The notes under the pieces were generated by a model. That model made no database searches and was not told the DNA's origin. It saw only the letters and a list, made by a program, of their open reading frames with translations. DNA of 64,000 bases from positions 364,839 to 428,838 of the forward strand of contig NZ_LGRV01000001.1 of assembly GCF_001278945.1 (NCBI RefSeq), read 5' to 3'. A program made the translations under genes and the position numbers. The DNA is from Lysinibacillus contaminans (GTDB taxonomy: Bacteria > Bacillota > Bacilli > Bacillales_A > Planococcaceae). The stretch's first letter is position 1. Every line of letters starts with the position of its first letter. Shown here piece after piece: positions 56,795 to 64,000 of the stretch.

Positions 56795-56832
56795 AGACAG
56801 ACATCAAGAATCTTGTAGTCTGTCTTTCTTCT
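56795..56832 (+). terminator. Hairpin between rocA and rocD
   Basis: AGACAGAC pairs with GTCTGTCT with an imperfect inner stem (CAAG/CTTG), then T-rich sequence. Could be a partial terminator. Confidence 0.65.
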
Positions 56833-56871
56833 ATATAGATAGTATTTTGGGAATGTAGGGGGAGAAGTAAT

Positions 56872-58065
56872 ATGACCAAATCACACGATGTTATTACACA
56901 AACGCAAAGCTATGGGGCAGCGAACTATCATCCACTGCCAATCGTTATTGAAGAAGCGGAAGGGGTATGGGTAAAGGACCCTGAGGGGAAAAAATATTTA
57001 GATATGTTATCGGCCTATTCTGCACTTAACCAAGGGCATCGTCATCCTAAAATTATTGCTGCTTTAAAAGAACAAGCAGACAAAGTGACATTAACATCAC
57101 GTGCTTTTCATAGTGACAACTTAGGTGAATGGTATGAGCTTGTCAGTAAATTAACGAATAAACAAATGGTGCTACCCATGAATACAGGGGCAGAAGCGGT
57201 AGAAACTGCGTTTAAAGCTGCCCGTCGGTGGGCGTATGATGTAAAAGGGGTAGAGAATGGGAAAGCAGAGATTATTGCATGCAATGGCAACTTCCATGGA
57301 CGTACAATGCTAGCAGTATCTCTTTCTTCCGATGAAGAATATCGTCGAGGCTTTGGTCCAATGCTACCAAATGTGAAGTTAGTTGATTACGGCAATCTTG
57401 AGGCATTGAAAAAAGCAATTACACCGAATACTGCGGCATTTCTAATTGAGCCAATACAAGGGGAAGCGGGGATTGTCATTCCGCCAGAAGGCTTCTTAAA
57501 GGCAGCGAAAGAATTATGTCGCGTAAATAATGTGTTATTCATAGCCGATGAAATTCAAGTTGGTTTAGCACGTACGGGTAAAATGTTTGCTTGCGATTGG
57601 GAATCGGTAGAGCCAGATATGTATATCCTCGGAAAAGCACTCGGAGGAGGGGTATTTCCAATTTCTTGCGTCGCGGCTAATCGTGATATTCTAGGCGTAT
57701 TTAATCCAGGTTCACACGGATCTACTTTCGGTGGTAATCCACTAGCCTGCGCGGTATCGATTGCAGCTATTCAAGTACTACAAGAAGAGAAGCTTGCAGA
57801 CCGTTCATTAAAGCTAGGGGAATATTTTAAACAAGCACTGCAAGCAATTGATAATCCAGTCATTAAAGAGGTGCGTGGTCGTGGGTTATTTATAGGAATG
57901 GAATTAACAAAGCCAGCAAGGTCATACTGTGAACAGTTGAAAGAATTAGGTTTACTGTGCAAAGAAACACATGAAACTGTCATTCGTTTTGCACCACCTC
58001 TGACTATTTCAGAGGAAGATTTAGGATGGGCAATTATTCAAATTGCGAAAGTATTCAAACTTTAA
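56872..58065 (+). CDS. rocD: Ornithine aminotransferase
   Basis: 397-residue class III PLP aminotransferase that converts ornithine and 2-oxoglutarate to glutamate semialdehyde and glutamate. The PLP lysine is K255 in [18 protein letters not shown] and [12 protein letters not shown] and [13 protein letters not shown] are conserved. The ATG follows GGGGGAGAAG. It sits between rocA and glutamate dehydrogenase, consistent with arginine catabolism. Confidence 0.94.
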   Translation: MTKSHDVITQTQSYGAANYHPLPIVIEEAEGVWVKDPEGKKYLDMLSAYSALNQGHRHPKIIAALKEQADKVTLTSRAFHSDNLGEWYELVSKLTNKQMVLPMNTGAEAVETAFKAARRWAYDVKGVENGKAEIIACNGNFHGRTMLAVSLSSDEEYRRGFGPMLPNVKLVDYGNLEALKKAITPNTAAFLIEPIQGEAGIVIPPEGFLKAAKELCRVNNVLFIADEIQVGLARTGKMFACDWESVEPDMYILGKALGGGVFPISCVAANRDILGVFNPGSHGSTFGGNPLACAVSIAAIQVLQEEKLADRSLKLGEYFKQALQAIDNPVIKEVRGRGLFIGMELTKPARSYCEQLKELGLLCKETHETVIRFAPPLTISEEDLGWAIIQIAKVFKL

Positions 58066-58148
58066 CAAAACGTTCACATTTTACTTCCTAAATATGTTAC
58101 AATGTTGGCGATATACTACCCTATTAAAGAATGAAGAGGCGATTTAAT

Positions 58149-59393
58149 ATGTCCGAAAACTTAAATCTTTTCACATCAACTCAAGAAGTCATTCACGAGG
58201 CTTTAAATAAACTAGGCTATGACGAAGCAATGTATGAATTGTTAAAAGAACCACTTCGTATGTTGCAGGTACGCATCCCAGTTAAAATGGATGATGGTAC
58301 GACAACGGTATTCACTGGATTCCGTGCACAACATAATGATGCAGTAGGTCCAACAAAAGGCGGGGTACGTTTCCATCCAGCCGTTTCAGAGGAAGAAGTT
58401 AAAGCGCTTTCAATGTGGATGACATTGAAGTGTGGTATCGTCGACCTTCCGTACGGTGGTGGTAAAGGCGGCGTCATTTGTGATCCGCGTCAAATGTCGA
58501 TGGGTGAAATCGAACGCGTAAGTCGTGGTTATGTACGTGCAGTAAGTCAAATCGTTGGGCCAACAAAAGATATTCCAGCGCCAGACGTATTTACAAACGC
58601 GCAAATTATGGCATGGATGATGGATGAGTATAGCCGTATGGATGAATTTAACTCGCCGGGCTTCATCACAGGAAAACCAATTGTACTGGGTGGTTCACAA
58701 GGTCGTGACCGTGCAACTGCACAAGGTGTTACTATTGTTATTGAAGAGGCAGCGAAAAAACGTGGTATCAATATTAAAGGTGCACGTGTTGTCATTCAAG
58801 GTTTTGGGAACGCAGGTAGTTTCTTAGCTAAATTCATGAGTGATTTAGGTGCAAAGGTTATTGGTATTTCGGATGCTTATGGTGCACTTCATGACCCGGA
58901 AGGTTTAGATATCGACTATTTACTAGATCGTCGTGATAGTTTCGGGACAGTGACAACGTTATTTGAAAACACAATCTCTAATACAGAACTACTTGAATTA
59001 GATTGTGATATTTTAGTGCCAGCGGCGATTGAAAATCAAATTACTGCAGACAATGCACATAATATTAAAGCGAGCATTGTTGTTGAAGCGGCAAATGGCC
59101 CAACAACTTCAGAAGCAACAAAAATTCTAACAGAACGTGGTATTTTACTTGTACCTGACGTACTAGCATCAGCTGGGGGCGTAACAGTTTCATATTTCGA
59201 GTGGGTTCAAAATAACCAAGGTTACTACTGGACAGAAGAAGAAGTAGAAGAACGACTATATAAAAAAATGGTCGATGCATTTGAGAATGTCTATACAACA
59301 GCGACAACTCGCAATATCAATATGCGTCTAGCAGCATACATGGTCGGTGTACGCCGCACTGCAGAAGCATCTCGCTTCCGTGGTTGGGTTTAG
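58149..59393 (+). CDS. rocG: NAD-specific glutamate dehydrogenase (RocG/GudB type)
   Basis: 414-residue catabolic glutamate dehydrogenase that converts glutamate to 2-oxoglutarate and ammonia. The catalytic lysine region GGKGG (PYGGGKGGV, K106 in it) and GPTKDIPAPDVFTN, and the dinucleotide motif VVIQGFGNAGS near residue 220 are intact. It has no GudB-type duplication near the active site. The start is ATG 58149 after AAGAGGCGAT. As the last roc gene it completes arginine to 2-oxoglutarate conversion. RocG and GudB cannot be told apart here. Confidence 0.92.
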   Translation: MSENLNLFTSTQEVIHEALNKLGYDEAMYELLKEPLRMLQVRIPVKMDDGTTTVFTGFRAQHNDAVGPTKGGVRFHPAVSEEEVKALSMWMTLKCGIVDLPYGGGKGGVICDPRQMSMGEIERVSRGYVRAVSQIVGPTKDIPAPDVFTNAQIMAWMMDEYSRMDEFNSPGFITGKPIVLGGSQGRDRATAQGVTIVIEEAAKKRGINIKGARVVIQGFGNAGSFLAKFMSDLGAKVIGISDAYGALHDPEGLDIDYLLDRRDSFGTVTTLFENTISNTELLELDCDILVPAAIENQITADNAHNIKASIVVEAANGPTTSEATKILTERGILLVPDVLASAGGVTVSYFEWVQNNQGYYWTEEEVEERLYKKMVDAFENVYTTATTRNINMRLAAYMVGVRRTAEASRFRGWV

Positions 59394-59750
59394 TATCTAC
59401 TTTAATTAATGGGATGAATGTTAGTTTAGTATTCCGCATAGTAGGTGTTCTAATTGTTTTATGCGGGATAGCGAAGTGTAATTGATTTTACAATATAATA
59501 CTTGCAAAAACGAGTCGTCTCATAAAAATTGAGTCGGCTCGTTTTTTAGTAGATACGCTCTTATTCTTGCAATGTTTAATCGAGCAATATAAAAAAACAA
59601 GATTGTACGCAGTGCTTCGATATGATTCAAAACAAATTACTGAAAGGTTTAGGTGTGCCAGTGCCTAGAAATATTACAATGATTAATGCATAATTCTTTG
59701 CTTTCTTCCTAATAAGTATGAGAAAATCCAACTAGAGAGGGGCGATTTAT
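59394..59750. other. 357-base gap between glutamate dehydrogenase and yugJ
   Basis: Holds a degenerate copy of the dispersed repeat end (GCGAAGTGTAATTGA, 59471-59485), the terminator 59507-59547, and a short open stretch 59580-59693 with no ribosome site. Nothing else was recognised. Confidence 0.7.
59507..59547 (+). terminator. Terminator after glutamate dehydrogenase
   Basis: ACGAGTCGTCTCA faces TGAGTCGGCTCGT with two imperfections, followed by six T. Confidence 0.85.
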
Positions 59751-60914
59751 ATGAATTCATTTACATTTTATAATCCAGTCAAACTACATTTTGGTGAGAA
59801 TGCACTCGAAAATTTACCGAAAGAAATAGCACAATGCGGAAACAAGGTGTTAGTGGTATATGGTGGAGGTAGTATTAAGAAAAACGGTGTATATGATGCG
59901 GTTATGAAGCAATTACAAGAAGCGGATAAGACGATTTTCGAATTGAGCGGCGTTGAACCGAACCCACGAGTAGAAACTGCACGTCTGGGTATAGAAATGT
60001 GTAAAAAAGAAGGCATTGATATTGTGCTTGCTGTTGGCGGCGGTTCAGTTATTGATTGTTCGAAATTAATTGTAGCAGGTGCGAAATACGACGGGGATGC
60101 TTGGGATTTAGTAACGAAAAAGGCGTTCGCAAAAGAAGCATTGCCTTTAGGAACAGTCTTAACTTTAGCAGCAACAGGCTCTGAAATGAACGCGGGTTCT
60201 GTCATCACGAACGCTGCTACAGAAGAAAAAATAAGCTGGGGAAGTCCTGCAACATTTCCTAAGTTTTCTATCTTAAATCCACTATATACAGTGAGTGTGC
60301 CTAAAAATCATACGGTGTATGGCATGGTTGATATGATGTCGCATGTATTAGAGCAATATTTCCATAATGCTACGAATACACCAATCACAGACGAAATGTG
60401 TGAAGGCGTATTACGTACAGTCATTGCAACAGCACCAAAGCTCATTGAAGATTTAGACAACGTAGCGTTACGTGAAACGATTTTATTGGCGGGTACGATT
60501 GGTTTAAATGGCTTTTTATCGATTGGTTCACGCGGAGATTGGGCATCACATAACATCGAACATGCTATATCAGCGGTTTACGATATACCACATGCGGGAG
60601 GATTAGCTATTTTACAACCGCATTGGATGCGTCATAGTGTCTCAGTGAACCCTGAACGTTTTGCAGGATTGGCAACACGCGTATTTGGTGTTGATGCGAC
60701 TGGTAAATCAGTAGAAGAAGTAGCTAATGAAGGTATCGATCGTTTATCTGAATTTTGGACATCGCTAGGTGCGCCTAGTCGTTTACACGATTACAATATC
60801 GATGATACAAAATTTGACCAAATTATTAAGCATGCCATGTTAAATGGTCCCTTTGGTAATTTTAAAAAGCTACACGAGAAAGATGTACGAGAAATTTTAC
60901 AAAATTCACTTTAA
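59751..60914 (+). CDS. yugJ: Iron-containing alcohol dehydrogenase (butanol dehydrogenase type)
   Basis: 387-residue group III alcohol dehydrogenase. The NAD(P)-binding segment is [15 protein letters not shown]; the metal ligands include D and H residues in the [11 protein letters not shown] and [20 protein letters not shown] segments. It resembles B. subtilis YugJ/YugK and Clostridium BdhA and should interconvert aldehydes and alcohols. Separated from yugI by the inserted roc genes. A strong terminator follows. Confidence 0.88.
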   Translation: MNSFTFYNPVKLHFGENALENLPKEIAQCGNKVLVVYGGGSIKKNGVYDAVMKQLQEADKTIFELSGVEPNPRVETARLGIEMCKKEGIDIVLAVGGGSVIDCSKLIVAGAKYDGDAWDLVTKKAFAKEALPLGTVLTLAATGSEMNAGSVITNAATEEKISWGSPATFPKFSILNPLYTVSVPKNHTVYGMVDMMSHVLEQYFHNATNTPITDEMCEGVLRTVIATAPKLIEDLDNVALRETILLAGTIGLNGFLSIGSRGDWASHNIEHAISAVYDIPHAGGLAILQPHWMRHSVSVNPERFAGLATRVFGVDATGKSVEEVANEGIDRLSEFWTSLGAPSRLHDYNIDDTKFDQIIKHAMLNGPFGNFKKLHEKDVREILQNSL

Positions 60915-60933
60915 ATTTTATCAATAAATAAGG

Positions 60934-60969
60934 AACGAGAGACCACATAACGTGGTCTCTCGTTTTTTG
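60934..60969 (+). terminator. Terminator after yugJ
   Basis: AACGAGAGACCAC pairs perfectly with GTGGTCTCTCGTT over a five-base loop, then T residues. Confidence 0.93.
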
Positions 60970-61014
60970 TAAAATGAGAAGAACTGAGTGTAAATAAAAG
61001 AGAGTTAGTGCTTG

Positions 61015-61060
61015 TATGAAAATAGCTGACTGCCGAAATAAGGCAATTGGCTACTTTCAT
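61015..61060 (-). terminator. Terminator of the cation diffusion facilitator gene
   Basis: Imperfect stem around GCCAATTGCC/GGCAGTCAGC with outer TGAAAGTAG/CTATTTTCA, just beyond the CDF stop on the minus strand. Confidence 0.65.
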
Positions 61061-61061
61061 T

Positions 61062-62051
61062 TTATTTTATAGTTAAATTTGGTGGTCGATCCGCGACGTG
61101 TACCCAAGTTAGTTCACCGTCATCTTCATCATAGAGTATGGCTACCCTTGTCACACCTTTTTGGCTAAGGATAATTTCAGTTAAATGGTCACGCACATCA
61201 TCTAAGAAAGCAAGTGATAATTCTGGGTTAGCTTCAGCGACTAGCTCAACGTGTAAAAACTCACCTTCTTTTATAACTTCTAAGCGAACGATATCTTTGA
61301 TGTTGGGGTCATCCAAAACAAGGTGGGCGATATGATTTAGCATTTCCTGGTCTGTTTCACCAATAGCACCACGTGCATTATCTAGAAAAACTTTTCCAAC
61401 TACAAAGAACATCATACAGCCGATAATTATTGATACGAGCCCTTCAATTTGACCCCAACCAGTAAAGTGGGCAATCAAAATAGCACTAAAGGCTAATATG
61501 TTACCAGCTGTAGCTACTAAATCCTCCATAAATACAAGCTTAGTAGCAGGCTTTGCTCGATTTAAAAACCCAAATGCCTTTGAAATAGAAGCAAGTCCGG
61601 CTTTTTCTTGACCAGCTTCATGCAAAACTTCAACAGCGGCTTTTGCTAATACTGCTGTTTCAAGTACTATCCCGATGAATAGTACTCCTAATGCAATAAA
61701 GATTCCTTTAGACTCAATTGCAGGGTGTAATAAATGGTGCCACCCTTCTTTTATCGTCTCATAGGAAAGAATTGCGACAATGATTACTGCAAATAAACAA
61801 ACAAGGTTGACAATTCGACCATAACCAGCTGGGAATTGTTTAGTTGGTGCTTTTTTCGATAATGCAGAGCCAATATAAACAAAAAATTGGTTTGCTGAAT
61901 CCCCAAAAGAGTGCATCATTTCAGCAAACATTGCAACGTTGCCTGTAAAGAAAAAGGCAGCACCTTTTATTATGCCTAAAAAGGCGTTCACAAATGCGGC
62001 CAGTAGGGAAGGTTTATTACCATTTTTTAAAAGTTTAAGTATTTCAGTCAT
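61062..62051 (-). CDS. Cation diffusion facilitator family transporter
   Basis: 329-residue membrane protein with six helices and a cytoplasmic C-terminal domain (about 230-329). The metal-site motifs are HSFGDSANQ in helix 2 (HxxxD) and FMEDLVATAGN in helix 5. CDF proteins export Zn2+, Mn2+, Fe2+ or Co2+ in exchange for protons. The HxxxD and ExxxD pairing, rather than two HxxxD/DxxxD sites, makes the exact metal uncertain. AGGAGG precedes the ATG. Confidence 0.88.
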   Translation of the reverse strand: MTEILKLLKNGNKPSLLAAFVNAFLGIIKGAAFFFTGNVAMFAEMMHSFGDSANQFFVYIGSALSKKAPTKQFPAGYGRIVNLVCLFAVIIVAILSYETIKEGWHHLLHPAIESKGIFIALGVLFIGIVLETAVLAKAAVEVLHEAGQEKAGLASISKAFGFLNRAKPATKLVFMEDLVATAGNILAFSAILIAHFTGWGQIEGLVSIIIGCMMFFVVGKVFLDNARGAIGETDQEMLNHIAHLVLDDPNIKDIVRLEVIKEGEFLHVELVAEANPELSLAFLDDVRDHLTEIILSQKGVTRVAILYDEDDGELTWVHVADRPPNLTIK

Positions 62052-62067
62052 AAGAAGTGTCCTCCTA

Positions 62068-62790
62068 CTAGTTTAAAATTTCCATTTCAATTTTTTCTAT
62101 ATAAGATAGGCTACGCAAAGAACGATAAAACGACAGCAAATTATCTGAGACAAGCAGTGACAAGCGTAAATCTAATTCATGTAAAACTGTATCATTTTTT
62201 AATGGAATGTCTTTAATACGCATGTTTTCAATAATAATATTGCTTTCTGTTAAAAATTGAAGCAATGCTTCCATTTTACTATCGTCATCTACTTGTACTT
62301 TTAATGATATTTCTCTCATGCGGATACGCTTCGGTCCGATTTTCATCAAGAAAGGTGATAATACTTCAATACCAAAAACAATGATAACAACAGCTATTGC
62401 TGCATCCATGTAGAAGCCTGCGCCAACTGCAATGCCAATTCCAGCAGCTCCCCAAATCATTGCCGCTGTCGTCAAACCTGAAATACTATCATTCCCACGT
62501 CTTAAAATAACACCTGCACCTAGAAAACCTATACCACTCACGACCTGTGCTGCCAAACGAAGGGGATCCATAGTTATATTAATATCATCTCTTGCAGGTG
62601 TTGAATAAGCAGTTTCAATTGAAATAATTGTTAGTAGACAACTGAAGGTAGCAATGACTAGGCTCGTTTTTAGACCAACAGGTTTCTTCTTTAATTCCCT
62701 TTCAATGCCGATTACTAAACTTAAAGTTGCAGCTATTACTAATTTTATGATTACTTCAAGTGTAATCATATTTTCCATTAATGTATTCAT
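62068..62790 (-). CDS. MgtC/SapB family membrane protein
   Basis: 240-residue protein with four to five membrane helices in the N-terminal 140 residues, with conserved GIERELKKKPVGLKTS and GIGFLGAGVILRRG segments, and an ACT-like cytoplasmic C-terminal domain. MgtC-like proteins are linked to Mg2+ homeostasis and ATP synthase control; the role here is not proven. A GGGGGGG-rich ribosome site precedes the ATG. It lies 16 bases upstream of the CDF gene and is likely co-transcribed. Confidence 0.87.
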   Translation of the reverse strand: MNTLMENMITLEVIIKLVIAATLSLVIGIERELKKKPVGLKTSLVIATFSCLLTIISIETAYSTPARDDINITMDPLRLAAQVVSGIGFLGAGVILRRGNDSISGLTTAAMIWGAAGIGIAVGAGFYMDAAIAVVIIVFGIEVLSPFLMKIGPKRIRMREISLKVQVDDDSKMEALLQFLTESNIIIENMRIKDIPLKNDTVLHELDLRLSLLVSDNLLSFYRSLRSLSYIEKIEMEILN

Positions 62791-62927
62791 ACTAACCCCC
62801 CCATCGATATTTCGTATTGCTAAGAGATATGCAAAGTGTCATTATTATATGTACATTGCTTTTTTTGTATTTTACATCACGAAAGTAATGAAGTATAAGG
62901 ATTTTTCAGATAGGAAGTGCAACAAGA

Positions 62928-63827
62928 ATGGAACAACCTAAAATCCATCCATATATCCCGATTCTTATTGGTGTCATTTCGGTATCACTCTCCGCTATTT
63001 TTGTGAAACTAGCTAATGCAGACTCTGGTGTTATTGCTTTTTATCGTATGCTGTTTTCGGTAATCATTATGTCGCCAGTTTTCTTTTGGAAGTATACAAG
63101 TGAATTGAAGAAGCTAACTAGCCGGGATTGGATATTTTCCTCTATAGCAGGGGTGTTTTTAGCGTTTCACTTTATTTTGTGGTTTGAATCGTTGAATTAC
63201 ACATCTGTAGCCAGCTCGACTGTCCTAGTAACTCTGCAGCCGTTATTTGCATTTGTAGGGACATATTTTTTCTTTAGAGAAAAAATCACAAATAAAACGA
63301 TTCTTGCTGGAGCAATTGCCATTGCAGGGAGCGTATTAATTAGCTGGGGTGATTTCCAACTAAGTGGTTCTGCATTTTACGGAGATATGCTTGCGCTAAT
63401 TGCATGTGCACTTATTACGGCGTATTTATTGTTTGGCCAAGATGTACGAAAGCGTTTGTCATTAGTTACGTATACAATGATTGTTTATACAGTTAGTACG
63501 ATTACGTTATTTTTATATGTTCTTATTAAAGGGGAGTCTTTTGGTCCGTATCCAACTATTGATTGGATTTGGTTTATTCTATTAGCGATTATCCCGAATT
63601 TATTAGGCCATACACTTTTCAACTGGTCCATTAAATATGTAAGTACGAATGTTGTTTCGATTGCAATTTTATTAGAGCCAATTGGTGCAGCTGTCCTTGC
63701 CATCTTCATTTTTAAAGAATATTTAGTAGCTACTCAAATTATCGGTGGTTTAGTTGTTATACTGGGCATTGTATTATTTGCAGTAGATGAGAAAAAGTTT
63801 TTTAAGTTTTTTTCTAAAAAAGCTTGA
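62928..63827 (+). CDS. DMT-family (EamA) transporter
   Basis: 299-residue membrane protein with ten hydrophobic segments in two EamA repeats, as in drug/metabolite transporters of the RhaT/YdcZ type. The substrate is unknown. The ATG follows AGGAAGTG. It is divergent from the MgtC-like gene and lies upstream of the rRNA promoter. Confidence 0.85.
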   Translation: MEQPKIHPYIPILIGVISVSLSAIFVKLANADSGVIAFYRMLFSVIIMSPVFFWKYTSELKKLTSRDWIFSSIAGVFLAFHFILWFESLNYTSVASSTVLVTLQPLFAFVGTYFFFREKITNKTILAGAIAIAGSVLISWGDFQLSGSAFYGDMLALIACALITAYLLFGQDVRKRLSLVTYTMIVYTVSTITLFLYVLIKGESFGPYPTIDWIWFILLAIIPNLLGHTLFNWSIKYVSTNVVSIAILLEPIGAAVLAIFIFKEYLVATQIIGGLVVILGIVLFAVDEKKFFKFFSKKA

Positions 63828-63907
63828 TTTTATAATTGTGGTGTTATATATTATTACTTGTCCTTAACAAGAAGGAACACTTGAGAAAAAATATTTCAAA
63901 ATAGTTA

Positions 63908-64000
63908 TTGACTTCTTGTTGAATACAAGTTATGATATAAAAGTTGCTGAAATAAAGCAACGACATGAACCTTGAAAACTGAACATGCAAAACGTAATCA
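63908..64000 (+). promoter_or_regulatory. rRNA operon promoter and 16S leader (window edge)
   Basis: TTGACT (63908-63913), 17-base spacer, TATGAT (63931-63936), near consensus. Downstream, GAACCTTGAAAACTGAACA (63967-63985) matches the leader region that precedes 16S rRNA genes in Bacillales. The 16S gene itself would begin beyond base 64000. Confidence 0.82.

Overview
The window is chromosomal DNA from a low-GC, spore-forming Gram-positive bacterium of the Bacillales, most likely Lysinibacillus or a close relative (inference). The reasons are long runs of gene order shared with Bacillus subtilis (suf, yun/lipA/yut, yui, cysH operon, mrp-yufK-pbpD, patB-yugE-yugI-yugJ), strong Shine-Dalgarno sites with many TTG/GTG starts, a sporulation gene (yunB), and dispersed repeats that I associate with Lysinibacillus from memory only. 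There is no prophage, transposase or CRISPR array. Nearly everything is core metabolism.

Layout. 1-4901: the end of sufC, then sufD-sufS-sufU-sufB (SUF Fe-S cluster assembly), with a structured repeat between sufU and sufB. 5023-17005: the yun/lipA/yut block, with a DUF72 protein, a TauE-type exporter, YunD phosphoesterase, an HD-GYP protein, YunB, lipoyl synthase, YutD/E/F, a Rex-box-controlled NADH dehydrogenase-like gene, a NifU-like scaffold and an A-type Fe-S carrier. 17076-23572: divergent CarD-like and MarR-type genes sharing two operators, a second type II NADH dehydrogenase, a Nudix hydrolase, YuiB, YuiD and leucyl aminopeptidase. 23710-37806: a sulfate assimilation island. 38068-44542: the mrpA-G Na+/H+ antiporter operon and yufK. 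44631-53525: pbpD, cyclophilin, a CorA-like protein, patB, yugE, an ECF sigma factor with a membrane partner, and the S1 protein YugI. 53778-59393: an atypical RocR-like regulator and arginine/proline catabolism (rocA, rocD, glutamate dehydrogenase). 59751-63827: alcohol dehydrogenase and three transporters. The window ends in what looks like the promoter and leader of an rRNA operon.

How the genes work together. Sulfate enters through an ABC importer (sbp-cysTWA) and a PiT-type permease (cysP). It is activated by sat and cysC, reduced by cysH, and the sulfite is reduced by cysJI using siroheme made by cobA and sirB. Sulfide feeds cysteine synthesis and therefore the SUF, NifU and IscA-like Fe-S proteins, lipoyl synthase, sulfite reductase and APS/PAPS reductase that are also encoded here.

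The most interesting signal is a small hairpin motif, 5'-GCU-(two purines)-hairpin-A-GGC, found in the 5' leaders of all three sulfate-assimilation transcription units (cobA, sbp and cysH). In every copy its 3' strand is also the start of an intrinsic terminator, so hairpin and terminator should be mutually exclusive. It does not look like an S-box, T-box, RAT or ANTAR target and is a candidate undescribed attenuator. Other notable points are a RocR-like activator lacking the GAFTGA loop, a terminator whose 3' arm is the yunB Shine-Dalgarno, and structured repeats inside operons, one of which supplies the C-terminus of SirB.
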